Part shown: piece after piece, positions 7,268-16,550 of the stretch
How positions within the stretch are numbered: the stretch's first letter is position 1
Layout: the number at the start of each line of letters is the position of its first letter
Source: Caryophanales bacterium UBA6768
GTDB taxonomy: Bacteria > Bacillota > Bacilli > Bacillales_D > Amphibacillaceae
NCBI GenBank assembly: GCA_002453315.1
Contig: DKGO01000029.1
Span: 1 to 27,046, forward strand
DNA: 27,046 nucleotides
Direction: 5' to 3'
The notes under the pieces: model-generated
What the model saw: only the letters and a program-made list of their open reading frames with translations
Databases searched by the model: none
Told to the model about the DNA's origin: nothing
Made by a program: the position numbers and the translations under genes

Positions 7268-8251
7268 TTATTCCTTTTGCTCCAAAAACCATTGATTTAT
7301 TTTAACAATCATGTTTTCCATTAATTTTGGTTCACTAAAGGAAGGTAACATGGCAAGTAATGGTTGTTTTATCACCTTCATGCCCTCAGCTTTTTTCTGT
7401 AAAATAGCAATGCTTTTTGCATTTTCTTTCGAGGTAAAAGCCGATTCAGGGAGTTGTAACAGGCCAACAATTTGACTTGTTTGTTGAACGTATTCATGTA
7501 AAAAATCCGATTGTTCACTATCAAATAAATTGTTTGGAACGATAAAAATTAAATAACCACCATCTTTAGTATAGTTCATACTTTGCTCAATAAATAAATG
7601 ATGGGCATACGTATGTCCCTTTTCTGCCCTAACTAAAAATTTACTTGCCTGCTCATCATCAGGATAATAACCGACAGGTAAGTTAGAGACAACTAGGTCA
7701 ACAGGGTCTAACAAAAATGGCTGCATACTGTCTTGATGAAAAAGCTCAACCCGCTGTTTTTGCAAATTGGCACTTACCGCAGATAATTTAAGCAATGTGG
7801 GATCAATTTCACTTGCATATCCCTTACAAGGCCGGGATAGGTGCCCCATCACATGTAACAATAAATTACCCGTTCCACTTGCAGGATCAAAAATACGAAC
7901 CTCATCTAGATGACTCATTAGTTTTTCAGCTAAATAACCGATAAATAAAGCGATAGATTCCGGTGTCATCGAATGGTTTGGTTGTGTCGACGTTTTCATC
8001 CCCTTCAATATTCCAAATTGAATTGCTTTTCGGATTTGCAATATTGGTATATTTTCTATATCAATTTCTGTTACATCTTTATTTATTTGATCAAGGCCGT
8101 TTGCTGACCTAGGATGATTTACTTCCCCATAATATATTGCCTCTAAAACCCATTGTAATCGATCTAAATAAGGTTCATCTATTATATTCTCAAGATCCAT
8201 TGTTATTTTATCTAATTTTTCAAACAATGAGACTGCATCTAATTGAACCAT
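7268..8251 (-). CDS. ytxK: YtxK, class I SAM-dependent methyltransferase (N6-adenine DNA methylase-like)
   Basis: The 327-residue protein has an N-terminal helical domain and a SAM-binding fold with motif I DPASGTGNLLL. In the N6-adenine methylase position (NPPY in true DNA methylases) it reads SNLPVGYYPDD, an altered catalytic motif, so DNA methylation cannot be assumed. The usual Bacillus form is about 329 residues, which supports the ATG at 8251. The frame stays open to a TTG at 8287, which lacks a ribosome-binding site. It lies between tpx and moaB, all on the minus strand. From memory, B. subtilis has ackA next to ytxK; none is present here. Confidence 0.85.
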   Translation of the reverse strand: MVQLDAVSLFEKLDKITMDLENIIDEPYLDRLQWVLEAIYYGEVNHPRSANGLDQINKDVTEIDIENIPILQIRKAIQFGILKGMKTSTQPNHSMTPESIALFIGYLAEKLMSHLDEVRIFDPASGTGNLLLHVMGHLSRPCKGYASEIDPTLLKLSAVSANLQKQRVELFHQDSMQPFLLDPVDLVVSNLPVGYYPDDEQASKFLVRAEKGHTYAHHLFIEQSMNYTKDGGYLIFIVPNNLFDSEQSDFLHEYVQQTSQIVGLLQLPESAFTSKENAKSIAILQKKAEGMKVIKQPLLAMLPSFSEPKLMENMIVKINQWFLEQKE

Positions 8252-8326
8252 TTTGTTATAAACCCCCACAACTACCTGCAATTCCAATCTATTTTTAAAA
8301 AAATGTCCAATTTATCCGTTCTACTA

Positions 8327-8824
8327 TTAAGCATTTTTGGCAGCTTCAAGTGCTTTATCATAATCTGGATGGTTACCTACTTCTGGCACATACTCTATAT
8401 AAACAACTTTATCGGCAGCATCTACTACAAAGATGGCTCTCGTTAATAGACGTAACTCCTTAATAAGGACACCGTACTTTTTACCGAAGTCAGCTTCACG
8501 ATGATCTGATAACACTGTAATATTATTAACCCCTTCTGTACCACACCATCGGGACTGAGCAAATGGTAAGTCCATACTTATCGTCAATACTTGTACTTTA
8601 CCCAACTTATCTGCTTCCTCATTAAATCTTTTCGTTTGTTTTGCACAAACACCTGTATCTAACGAAGGAACAACACTGATTAACTTTACTTTTCCAGAAA
8701 AGTCCTCTAACGATTTTTCTTGTAGGTCACTTGTTAATACAGTGAAATTAGGTGCTTTATTTCCAATCTGTATTTCAGTTCCTAACAATGTTACAGGTTC
8801 ACCTTTAAATGTTACATTAACCAT
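8327..8824 (-). CDS. tpx: Thiol peroxidase, Tpx-type atypical 2-Cys peroxiredoxin
   Basis: This cytoplasmic enzyme reduces hydrogen peroxide and organic hydroperoxides using thioredoxin. The 165 residues match the family. The peroxidatic cysteine is C60 in PSLDTGVC, and the resolving cysteine is C94 in SRWCGTEG. The conserved TRAIFVVD segment lies toward the C-terminus. The start is supported by GGAGG seven to eight bases before the ATG at 8824. ytxK follows 75 bases downstream on the same strand. Upstream lies a 236-base gap with an inverted repeat at 8912-8930. Confidence 0.97.
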   Translation of the reverse strand: MVNVTFKGEPVTLLGTEIQIGNKAPNFTVLTSDLQEKSLEDFSGKVKLISVVPSLDTGVCAKQTKRFNEEADKLGKVQVLTISMDLPFAQSRWCGTEGVNNITVLSDHREADFGKKYGVLIKELRLLTRAIFVVDAADKVVYIEYVPEVGNHPDYDKALEAAKNA

Positions 8825-8911
8825 TATTCCGCCTCCTTATTGGTCTTTCATTTATTATGTAACAATGAAAGTGGCATGTCCACTAATTGTATTCAAACTG
8901 TCCTTTCACTG

Positions 8912-8930
8912 AATAAGTTTTTCACTTATT
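8912..8930. repeat. Short inverted repeat upstream of tpx
   Basis: AATAAGT (8912-8918) and ACTTATT (8924-8930) form a perfect 7-bp dyad with a five-base gap, about 90 bases upstream of the tpx start. It could be an operator. It does not match the PerR box as I know it, and no T-tract marks it as a terminator. Confidence 0.4.
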
Positions 8931-9006
8931 TAATGACTAATGATAGAATCTTTCTCCAATAATGAACAAAAACAGATCATTTCATTAGAATGAACAATAT
9001 AAATAA

Positions 9007-9032
9007 GAGGATAATCTAAATAGATTACCCTC
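9007..9032 (-). terminator. Terminator after sspA
   Basis: GAGGATAATCT (9007-9017) pairs with AGATTACCCTC (9022-9032) with one mismatch and a four-base loop. On the minus strand it is followed by TTATTTATATTG, a broken T-tract. It lies about 30 bases past the sspA stop. Confidence 0.65.
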
Positions 9033-9060
9033 TCACACATCATATTTTCAATAGAGTTCG

Positions 9061-9258
9061 TTATTGGTGACCACCAATTTGTTGTTGAGCCATATGGACG
9101 AGACGTTTTGTAATCTCCCCACCGACAGAACCGTTTGCACGAGAAGTTGTGTCAGGACCAAGCTGAACACCAAATTCTTGTGCAATCTCAGTTTTCATTT
9201 GGTCAATTGCTTGTTGTGCACCAGGGACTACCAATTGATTAGAATTACTGTTTGGCAT
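9061..9258 (-). CDS. sspA: Alpha/beta-type small acid-soluble spore protein
   Basis: This 65-residue DNA-binding spore protein coats and protects forespore DNA. The GPR protease site TEIAQEFGV lies near residues 24-32, and the conserved [20 protein letters not shown] block covers the DNA-binding region. Low hydrophobicity and many Q, A and G residues fit the class. A strong GGAGGTGA site precedes the ATG. It is direct evidence that the host forms endospores. A sigma-G-like promoter lies at 9283-9313. It sits downstream of thiI on the same strand. The exact paralogue letter (sspA, B, C or D) rests on the thiI neighbourhood. Confidence 0.96.
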   Translation of the reverse strand: MPNSNSNQLVVPGAQQAIDQMKTEIAQEFGVQLGPDTTSRANGSVGGEITKRLVHMAQQQIGGHQ

Positions 9259-9282
9259 GTTCTTTCACCTCCTCGGTACACA

Positions 9283-9313
9283 TATCATGTGCACGGAAAG
9301 GTTGAATCATGCA
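9283..9313 (-). promoter_or_regulatory. Candidate sigma-G promoter of sspA
   Basis: The minus strand has TGCATG (9313-9308), an 18-base spacer and CATGATA (9289-9283), close to the forespore sigma-G pattern TGMATA-N17/18-CATWMTA. The predicted leader is short, which is the main doubt. Confidence 0.5.
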
Positions 9314-9350
9314 TTTAAATGAATGGTAGTTGTTGCTATTATAGGAAAAT

Positions 9351-10553
9351 CTATAACAAATCTGAAAAAGTTTCTTCTAATGTTTCAGCATCAATTGTCA
9401 TTGTCTCAGCAGTTTCAATTGCCTCATCAACAAGGCTAGTAAAGTCTACATGACGTTCCAAAAAATTGACTTTTTCACGTTTCGGATTTGTCACTGGTGA
9501 CTTTGGAACAAATATTGTACAACAATCTTCATATGGTCTTATAGAAATTTCATATGTATTAATTTTTTTAGAAATAGCAATAATATCATCCTTATCATAC
9601 GATAATAATGGACGTAGGATTGGTAAATTGGTCATTTCATTAATGACGTTCATACTTGCTAACGTTTGACTAGCCACTTGTCCTAAACTTTCTCCCGTTG
9701 TCATTGCCAAAATACTCTTTTGCTCACATACTTTTCCAGCGATTTTTACCATCATACGTCTCATAACAGTCATTCCATAGCGTTCGGGTAATGTTTTGAA
9801 AATTTCCTGTTGTAGTTTGGTAAAAGGAATCATGTGTATTTTAATTTGACCACCACTATATTCGCATAACTTTTTTGTCACATCAATTACTTTTTGCTTT
9901 GCTCGTTCACTTGTGAACGGTGGTGAATGAAAATGAATCATTTCAACTTGAACACCACGTTTCATCATTAAATAAGCTGCGACTGGACTGTCAATCCCTC
10001 CCGAAAGCAGTACGAGTGATTTCCCACCTGTGCCTACTGGTAAACCACCTAGACCTGGTATTTTTTCAGCAGTAATAAAAGTTGCTCTTTCCCTAATGTC
10101 AACATGCACCTCAATATCGGGACGATGAACATCTACCGTTAAATGATCCGTATTTCGTAAAATATGCCCACCTAAAATACGATTCATTTCCTGGGATGGA
10201 ATCGGGAATGCCTTATTAGCACGTCGAACCGTTACTTTAAATGTTTTTACTTCTTTTTCTATATCTAATGAGGCTAAAGCCGCTTTTTTAATTTTATCTT
10301 CATTGTTTTCTACCTTGATGGCTAAACTTAGACTGCTTATACCAAATACCTTTTGGCATTGAGCCATCACTGCTTCCGCATTTTCTCCTTGAAGTGCAAC
10401 AATCATTCTCCCTTGGGTTCGTGTTACTTTCACTTTTTTAAAGTGCCTTAAGGCAAATTGGACATTAGATTGCAATTTTAAGATGAATTGCTTCATATTT
10501 TTCCCTTTTAACCCTAGTTCACCATATCTGATTAAAATATGATCGTATTCCAT
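9351..10553 (-). CDS. thiI: tRNA uridine 4-sulfurtransferase ThiI
   Basis: ThiI adenylates U8 of tRNA and transfers sulfur to make 4-thiouridine; it can also serve thiamine thiazole synthesis. The 400 residues give an N-terminal ferredoxin-like region, a THUMP domain (about 60-165) and an ATP pyrophosphatase domain with the PP-loop LLSGGIDSPVAAY. The C-terminal rhodanese domain of the E. coli enzyme is absent, as is usual in Bacillus. A CCTIFVPKSP segment lies near the C-terminus. The ATG at 10553 follows the nifZ stop by six bases, and its GGAG site lies within the last codons of nifZ, so translation is probably coupled. Confidence 0.96.
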   Translation of the reverse strand: MEYDHILIRYGELGLKGKNMKQFILKLQSNVQFALRHFKKVKVTRTQGRMIVALQGENAEAVMAQCQKVFGISSLSLAIKVENNEDKIKKAALASLDIEKEVKTFKVTVRRANKAFPIPSQEMNRILGGHILRNTDHLTVDVHRPDIEVHVDIRERATFITAEKIPGLGGLPVGTGGKSLVLLSGGIDSPVAAYLMMKRGVQVEMIHFHSPPFTSERAKQKVIDVTKKLCEYSGGQIKIHMIPFTKLQQEIFKTLPERYGMTVMRRMMVKIAGKVCEQKSILAMTTGESLGQVASQTLASMNVINEMTNLPILRPLLSYDKDDIIAISKKINTYEISIRPYEDCCTIFVPKSPVTNPKREKVNFLERHVDFTSLVDEAIETAETMTIDAETLEETFSDLL

Positions 10554-10559
10554 CGTAAT

Positions 10560-11699
10560 CTACTCCAATACTTGAAATAATTCCTTGATTGTTCTATGAA
10601 AAATCGTAGAAAATTGTTCGATTTCACCTTTTGTCGTTTCATATGACATACTTATTCTTAAACCGGAAATACTACGGTCATGAGAAAATCCACACGCATG
10701 TAGAACACGGCTTTTTTCAGAAGCCTTTGATGCACATGCTGACTGAGTTGAAATAATTACTCCACCATCATAAAGTGCATGAATAACCGTCTCTGGTTTT
10801 AAATTTGGTACTGAGACATTCAATATATGTGGTGCATGATTTTCAGGTGAATTAATGAACACACCCTCCATTGCTTGAAAACTTTTACGTAATGATAAAG
10901 CTAATTCCTTAAAATGATCAGACTTGGATGTTTCCTTTTCCTTTATGAGTCGTAATGCTTTAACAAATGACACATTTCCCGCAACATTTTCCGTACCAGA
11001 TCGTTGTTGAAATTCCTGACCCCCACCATGAAATAACGGAAATAATGATGTGCCTTCTTTTATAAAAAGCATTCCCGTGCCATTCAAGCCATTAATTTTA
11101 TGCCCTGAAATCGTACATAAATCGATACCACTGTCAATTAATTGCAATGGTATTTTTCCAATTGACTGTACAGCATCAACGTGAAAGTGAAGCTTTGGAT
11201 ACCTCTTTGCAAGTTGAGCAATATCACGAATTGGTTGAATAGAGCCCATTTCATTATTTACGTGCATCACAGAAATCAATATCGTCTCATTCGTAATTGC
11301 TTTCTCCAACTCATTTATGTCAATGACCCCAGATTTATTGACAGGTAAGTAAGTGACATCATATCCAAGCTTTTCTAGGCTTTTACACGTTTCAAACACG
11401 GAAGCATGTTCAATTTCTGTTGTAATAATATGTTTCCCTCGTTGCTGATGATTTAAAGCAATTCCTTTAATTGCTAAATTGTTTCCCTCTGTACCTCCAG
11501 AAGTAAAAATAACTTCTTTTGGATCAATTTTTAATAAGTATGCAGCCTGTTCACGGGCCTTTAATTGCAATTGTTCCACTTGTGCCCCCAACTGGTGAAT
11601 TGAAGATGGGTTGGCAAAAAATTGATTTGATACTTGTTCATAGCTATGTAAAACTTCTTCATGAGGTTTCGTTGTTGCACTATTATCTAAATAAATCAT
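10560..11699 (-). CDS. nifZ: Cysteine desulfurase dedicated to ThiI (NifZ/IscS-like)
   Basis: This 379-residue PLP enzyme takes sulfur from cysteine as an enzyme-bound persulfide. The PLP lysine lies in ISGHKINGLNGTG, HVDAVQS carries the cofactor-contacting aspartate, and the catalytic cysteine lies in STQSACASKAS. In Bacillus a desulfurase encoded beside thiI passes sulfur directly to ThiI, and the six-base spacing to thiI supports that role here. An AAGGA site precedes the ATG at 11699. IscS is the more general name. Confidence 0.94.
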   Translation of the reverse strand: MIYLDNSATTKPHEEVLHSYEQVSNQFFANPSSIHQLGAQVEQLQLKAREQAAYLLKIDPKEVIFTSGGTEGNNLAIKGIALNHQQRGKHIITTEIEHASVFETCKSLEKLGYDVTYLPVNKSGVIDINELEKAITNETILISVMHVNNEMGSIQPIRDIAQLAKRYPKLHFHVDAVQSIGKIPLQLIDSGIDLCTISGHKINGLNGTGMLFIKEGTSLFPLFHGGGQEFQQRSGTENVAGNVSFVKALRLIKEKETSKSDHFKELALSLRKSFQAMEGVFINSPENHAPHILNVSVPNLKPETVIHALYDGGVIISTQSACASKASEKSRVLHACGFSHDRSISGLRISMSYETTKGEIEQFSTIFHRTIKELFQVLE

Positions 11700-11775
11700 T
11701 AAGAAAATTCCTTCCTATGTCATTCAATCCATGATGGTTTGCAAACTATTTAGAATTGATAAGGGCTCTTGTTCA

Positions 11776-11811
11776 AAATCAAAGTTCAGATGGACACTTC
11801 CCCACCTGAAC
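11776..11811 (-). terminator. Terminator after ezrA
   Basis: GTTCAGATG (11784-11792) pairs with CACCTGAAC (11803-11811) with one mismatch. On the minus strand the stem is followed by TTTGATTTTG. It begins four bases past the ezrA stop. Confidence 0.65.
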
Positions 11812-11814
11812 TAT

Positions 11815-13506
11815 TTAAACAGAGATAGCTTGAAATTTTTCAATTCGTTTTAAAGCACCTGGCTCAACTTGTTCTACTGCATTGGCAGCCTTCTCCAATG
11901 ACAATTCATATTCTCCTGCGTGAAATAACCTTTCCGACTCCACTAAATTAGCAGCTAATACTGGATAAGAGCTTCTGTAGCGATTAGCATATTGAATGAC
12001 CTGTTCTGTCAATTGTGCTTGTTCAATCATTGTTTCGGTATTTTCTATAGCGAGTTCGACACTATTTTTAGCTTCTTTTAAAGACTTTTGTACCTTTGAA
12101 ATGTCTAATGGCTTTTCCTCTAATATACTTAGGACAGCTTCATTTTTATCTTTTGCTTCATCCATTAATGTCCAAATAAAAGTTGGTACTCCGGGTAAGT
12201 TACTATTTTTTATTTGACGATATGTTTGATATACCCTAGTAACCATATTTTCTAAAAGTTCTTTAGCATCTAATTCATCTTTTCTTATATTTTTAACACG
12301 TTCCTTTAGGGAACTATGTTCCTGATCTAATTCATGTAATCTTTCAAAAGCTGCCTCGACATCTTTCCTTAAAATGGAATGTGCATGAGCATCATGCTTA
12401 TTTTTTTCAATTGTATTTTCTAAAGTCTCAATTGTTTGGGATAATTTTTTATCAATGTTCATAAATTTTTCGATATCATTATCTTCCAAAAAGTAAGCTT
12501 TTTTCATTTCCTCCATTTCCTGCCTTGTTTCTTCAAACTCTTCCTGAAAAGACAGTAAAGAGGTTTCGAAGGCAGGTAGCTTACCTTCAACATAATTTTT
12601 CGCTAAAGCCTCGCTTTCCAGTTGATCAAACATTTCCTTAATTCGCTCTTCTATTTCTATGACAGCTTCTTCAATATTTTCAGTACCCTTTTTTTCTAGT
12701 TGATTTACACAATCAAGTAACTGGGTTTGATAATGACTAATTTCCTCTGGAAAATTTAAATGATCTAATCGATAACCGTCTTCTTTCATTTCAGTTAACC
12801 CTTTTAAAACATTAGTTAGTTGCTTTGGAAGGTCCTTCTTACATTTTTGATAAATTGCCGGAAATGCTTCAATTTCTTTTTTTAATTCGCCCGATCGTTC
12901 ACGAATAAGTTCTAATTGTTCTTTCGCTTGATTGTAGTTTCCAGATTGAATTTCTATTACATATTCATCTAACTGGCTCTCCAATTCATCAAGTTCTACT
13001 TCAAATCGTATTTCAGCTAAATCATACTGGTAACTATTTTGTGATAACTGTTTACGTAACTGTTGTAGTTCCGGTCTTACTTTGTTTTCTTCCTTTTTCA
13101 CCCGATCTTCTATCGATGCAAAATCATTTATTTCATCAGATATCATTGAAATTTCTTTTTCAGATTCTAACAATATGGCATCAATTTGTTGTAGTAACTT
13201 TTTTGCGGAAGAAAATCGAAAATGATCTAATAATTTCTCAACATCGTATAAAAGTTCTTCAACATCAGCCATATTATTTTGTATAATATGCTCCCATTGC
13301 GATTTCCAAACATTAATTGATATTTTTAAATCTCCGTGTGATTCCACACCTTTAATTTGTGCTATTTCAGCGGGAATATTACGATTCATAATATTAATTT
13401 TCCACGATTCATAGTCATCAACTTTGTTATATAGCCTTTTTCTGTATAAAAGAGCAACTATGATAACAACAATGATGATTAATATAATGCCAATAATATA
13501 CTCCAT
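11815..13506 (-). CDS. ezrA: Septation ring formation regulator EzrA
   Basis: EzrA is a membrane-anchored regulator that binds FtsZ, limits extra Z-rings and helps organise the divisome. The 563 residues match the normal 560-565. Residues 3-20 form one transmembrane helix (IIGIILIIIVVIIVALL) followed by RKR, giving outside-N, inside-C topology. The rest is a long run of spectrin-like coiled-coil repeats rich in E, K, L and Q. An AGGGGGT site lies five bases before the ATG at 13506. Its neighbours refZ and dgcP follow the usual Bacillus order. hisJ, which I recall lying between ezrA and refZ in B. subtilis, is absent. Confidence 0.97.
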   Translation of the reverse strand: MEYIIGIILIIIVVIIVALLYRKRLYNKVDDYESWKINIMNRNIPAEIAQIKGVESHGDLKISINVWKSQWEHIIQNNMADVEELLYDVEKLLDHFRFSSAKKLLQQIDAILLESEKEISMISDEINDFASIEDRVKKEENKVRPELQQLRKQLSQNSYQYDLAEIRFEVELDELESQLDEYVIEIQSGNYNQAKEQLELIRERSGELKKEIEAFPAIYQKCKKDLPKQLTNVLKGLTEMKEDGYRLDHLNFPEEISHYQTQLLDCVNQLEKKGTENIEEAVIEIEERIKEMFDQLESEALAKNYVEGKLPAFETSLLSFQEEFEETRQEMEEMKKAYFLEDNDIEKFMNIDKKLSQTIETLENTIEKNKHDAHAHSILRKDVEAAFERLHELDQEHSSLKERVKNIRKDELDAKELLENMVTRVYQTYRQIKNSNLPGVPTFIWTLMDEAKDKNEAVLSILEEKPLDISKVQKSLKEAKNSVELAIENTETMIEQAQLTEQVIQYANRYRSSYPVLAANLVESERLFHAGEYELSLEKAANAVEQVEPGALKRIEKFQAISV

Positions 13507-13660
13507 CGTTTACCCCCTAAATAACATTTTGTAAAAGAAAATACAGTTCCATTATAGGAGGAACCTATTATTTATTCATTTTAACTTACTTTTATATTCT
13601 CTACAACTTATCATATCACGTTTTCATTGATTTTTGCTAATCTTTTCATTATTCATTCTA

Positions 13661-14263
13661 CTATTTAATATTTTGCAAAAATTCAATCCATTGAAATATC
13701 ACTTCAATATATGTGTCAATAAAATTTTCGCGAGAAACTTGATCAATAAACTGATGATGTGACTCATTTTTCAATATAAAAGGAGTGAGTAGCATCCCTT
13801 TTAATTGCATGAAAAGATGTTCTTGTTTGATGGTCTTTTTCTTCCTAAATATAGCTAGAAAAAGCTGGTGTAAAAGGTTATTTTCTTTCGCTAAATATGT
13901 TACCGTCATCTCTCTTACAAAGGTCGTATCTAATGATAATTCCCTTTGGATAAAATAGGTTAAATGAAAGTGCTCCATTTTATATTCCAACATGGAATGG
14001 ACAACCTTTTTTAACTTATCTATTGACGTTAAATCCTTGTAATTTTGTAGCGTTTCTTCTAACACTTCAAAATACAATTCATAGTAATTGATTACGGCAT
14101 GTTCTAACAAGCCTTGTTTACTATTGAAATAATAACTAATTAAGGATACATTCACATTCGCACTGTCTGAAATATCCCGCACAGAAGTACCATGAAAACC
14201 TTTTTGATAAAACAACCATGTTGCTACGTCAACTACTTTTTGTTTTGTAGGATTGATTTTCAT
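13661..14263 (-). CDS. refZ: TetR-family regulator of FtsZ, RefZ
   Basis: The 200-residue protein has a TetR N-terminal helix-turn-helix (about residues 8-54: GFHGTSVRDISDSANVNVSL, then ISYYFNSKQGLLEH) and a helical ligand or dimer domain. The sequence and position between ezrA and dgcP fit RefZ (YttP), which binds DNA motifs near the chromosome pole and adjusts Z-ring placement during sporulation. The ATG at 14263 is chosen because GGAGGG lies about seven bases upstream. The frame extends to a further in-frame start at 14326, but that would put the ribosome-binding site inside the gene. The dgcP terminator separates it from dgcP. Confidence 0.85.
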   Translation of the reverse strand: MKINPTKQKVVDVATWLFYQKGFHGTSVRDISDSANVNVSLISYYFNSKQGLLEHAVINYYELYFEVLEETLQNYKDLTSIDKLKKVVHSMLEYKMEHFHLTYFIQRELSLDTTFVREMTVTYLAKENNLLHQLFLAIFRKKKTIKQEHLFMQLKGMLLTPFILKNESHHQFIDQVSRENFIDTYIEVIFQWIEFLQNIK

Positions 14264-14335
14264 GAATTTCTCCCTCCTATTACATTTATTCGGCATATCA
14301 TGTATGATTCCTTCAACATTCAACAAGATTTTTAT

Positions 14336-14365
14336 AATAAAAAAGGTAGTGCATTTTACACTACC
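14336..14365 (-). terminator. Terminator after dgcP
   Basis: GGTAGTG (14345-14351) and CACTACC (14359-14365) form a perfect 7-bp stem with a seven-base loop. On the minus strand the stem is followed by TTTTTTATTAT, a classic intrinsic terminator. It lies between the dgcP stop and the refZ start, so refZ needs its own promoter. Confidence 0.85.
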
Positions 14366-14403
14366 ATGATCAAACTTTTAGGATGCTATTTGAATAATAA
14401 ACG

Positions 14404-16278
14404 TTATTTATTCGTATCTAAACACATTTGAATCACTTTATTTTTTCCACTACCTTTTGCTTTATATAATGCCATATCTGTACGGACAAATAAACCCTTT
14501 ATATCTTCATTCAGTGATTTTTTCCACATGGACACACCACAGGAAATGGAAACTTGTGGATCTGTATAATTTTTTACTTTTTCCCGAAGTATGTCTGCTA
14601 TTTTGACGGCATCATCAATATTTTTGTCGGGTAAATAAATGGCGAATTCCTCTCCACCCCACCTTGCCGCCACACCTATATCGTCGGTCACCTCTTCAAT
14701 GATCCGGGCAATTTTCTTCAGCACTTTGTCCCCCACATAATGCCCATACGTATCATTCACCAATTTAAAATTATCAATATCAAATAAAATAAACGAGGCA
14801 ATTTCACCCGATTCCATATGCTCAGCAATGATTGTATCTAAATAACTTCTTGAATAAAGTTGTGTTAAATAATCGGTTATGACCGATTTTTTCAATTGCT
14901 CTTTTAAAAGCGTATTTGATAATGCTAAAGAGGCATGCTGAACAATGGTTTGGATTAATTTAAAGCGATCAAACGAGAAATAGTAAGGTTTGGAATGAAC
15001 AATGATGATTAACCCGATTAAATCATGCGTTGTTTGTAGGGGAAACGCCATTAACGACTTAAACGGTATGTCCAACTCTTCTTGTTGTAAATCGCCTAAA
15101 AATAATGCTTCTCCTGTTTCATTCATTTCATCACGTACGTAGTTAATTAATACTTGTCCAGAAAGGGAATGAAAATAGACTGATTGGTCATTTATTAAAG
15201 TCGGCTTTTCACCTTTATCATCATAAATAATCGCCACAACATTTTCTGGATGGCATGAATAATAAATTTTGTCTTTTACGATGGAAATGATTTCTTCACA
15301 ATTTAAATTTGAATTTAACCGATGGGTTGTCTGATTAATCAGCTGTAAATCAGCAATTTTATTGGTTGATTCCTGATATAAAATGGTTCGTTCTAATGCC
15401 TTCCCTATCATTTTTGCAGACTGTTCAATAAAATTGGTGTCAGATTCACTCAATTCAATAATATATGGAGCTTCACCCTTAATAACCCCATAAACACTTT
15501 GTTCCCCACCTATCGGAACATAAAATGTTGTTAATTTTTTTTCCCGATTTTTCGTTATTTCTAATTTATTATTTATGAAGGCCTTAATCCCCGCTGATAA
15601 TGGCTTCCTCGCCTCATATTCAATGAATTTTATTGGTAAATTACTATCCTCATATTCATTAGACATTAAAAAGGTAAAATCAAAGGTAGGAAATAGATGT
15701 TCAATACTAACTAACACTTCCCTTAATAAATCATCTGTCCTATGTATAGAATGTAATGTAGTGGATAGCTCAAATAATAACTTTTCTCGTTGATTGAGAT
15801 AACGATGATCTCGGTGATTATAGAAAATTGTTAAGAAATTCATGATCTCGTTTCCGATTTTTTCAAGAAACGAAATAGTGGTTGCTAGACGATGATTAAA
15901 TATTACATAAAGGAAGCCCAAAAACTTTTCTTTACAATGCAATTTCAATAAATAACTATGATCTTTCTTAAAGTCATTAACAAAATTATCTGATTCATCC
16001 ACAAGATTTATCGCTAATTTGTCATTGTAGTATTTCATAAATACTTCATTATTTAATGGATTTAATTGTTTCTTCGAATGGTGAGTATAATGATTACACT
16101 CACCTTGTACATTCCAACGATTAAAAGTAAGCAACTCTATATGGGACGTATTCAATACCGTTTGTAAACGTCGCGTGAACATTTCCATTACTGTCTGTCT
16201 ATTGTAAACATCAAACAATAGTGACAGTTCATAAAAATTTAATTTTAAGTCATTAATGATATCCTTTTCTGTACCCAT
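14404..16278 (-). CDS. dgcP: GAF-GGDEF diguanylate cyclase, DgcP-like
   Basis: The 624-residue soluble protein appears to have an N-terminal sensory region, two GAF-like regions (about 170-300 and 315-455) and a C-terminal GGDEF domain (about 460-620). The active site reads RWGGEEF (GGEEF at 541-545), so it should make c-di-GMP from two GTP. The inhibitory RxxD site expected five residues upstream is replaced by DDIG, so product feedback is probably absent. There is no EAL domain or membrane helix. Its place next to refZ and near rpsD matches B. subtilis dgcP (ytrP). An AAAGGT site lies about ten bases before the ATG, and a promoter lies at 16380-16408. The product would be the ligand of the pilB riboswitch. 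Confidence 0.92.
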   Translation of the reverse strand: MGTEKDIINDLKLNFYELSLLFDVYNRQTVMEMFTRRLQTVLNTSHIELLTFNRWNVQGECNHYTHHSKKQLNPLNNEVFMKYYNDKLAINLVDESDNFVNDFKKDHSYLLKLHCKEKFLGFLYVIFNHRLATTISFLEKIGNEIMNFLTIFYNHRDHRYLNQREKLLFELSTTLHSIHRTDDLLREVLVSIEHLFPTFDFTFLMSNEYEDSNLPIKFIEYEARKPLSAGIKAFINNKLEITKNREKKLTTFYVPIGGEQSVYGVIKGEAPYIIELSESDTNFIEQSAKMIGKALERTILYQESTNKIADLQLINQTTHRLNSNLNCEEIISIVKDKIYYSCHPENVVAIIYDDKGEKPTLINDQSVYFHSLSGQVLINYVRDEMNETGEALFLGDLQQEELDIPFKSLMAFPLQTTHDLIGLIIIVHSKPYYFSFDRFKLIQTIVQHASLALSNTLLKEQLKKSVITDYLTQLYSRSYLDTIIAEHMESGEIASFILFDIDNFKLVNDTYGHYVGDKVLKKIARIIEEVTDDIGVAARWGGEEFAIYLPDKNIDDAVKIADILREKVKNYTDPQVSISCGVSMWKKSLNEDIKGLFVRTDMALYKAKGSGKNKVIQMCLDTNK

Positions 16279-16379
16279 ACATGACTACCTTTCTTTGATG
16301 TTTATATAAATATAAAAAGCTAAGTTGCTATCGTAAGTTTTTTTAACATATAATGAGGAAAGCAGATTCTTATAGGAAT

Positions 16380-16408
16380 ATAATACTATACCTAACTGTA
16401 TAACTCAA
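16380..16408 (-). promoter_or_regulatory. Candidate sigma-A promoter of dgcP
   Basis: The minus strand has TTGAGT (16408-16403), a 17-base spacer and TATTAT (16385-16380). A palindrome, TCAAATTTGA (16405-16414), overlaps the -35 and could be a regulator site. The predicted leader is about 95 bases. Confidence 0.6.
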
Positions 16409-16465
16409 ATTTGAAAATTAAAAATAGTCAAAGTTTACCATGACAAAAACTTCAAATAAATAACC

Positions 16466-16511
16466 AAAAAACTAAAATTAATATAAAATCAATATGACAA
16501 ATTTTAGTTTT
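16466..16511 (-). terminator. AT-rich terminator after the DegU-like gene
   Basis: AAAACTAAAATT (16468-16479) and AATTTTAGTTTT (16500-16511) form a perfect 12-bp stem. On the minus strand the stem runs on into further T residues. It lies 40 bases past the stop of the response regulator. Confidence 0.6.
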
Positions 16512-16550
16512 ATATATTTAATGAAATCCTGATGTTAATATCATGCGTAT

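Noticed and set aside
8912..8930. PerR operator upstream of tpx
   Set aside because: The dyad AATAAGT-N5-ACTTATT does not match the PerR box pattern TTATAAT-N-ATTATAA; kept only as an unnamed inverted repeat.
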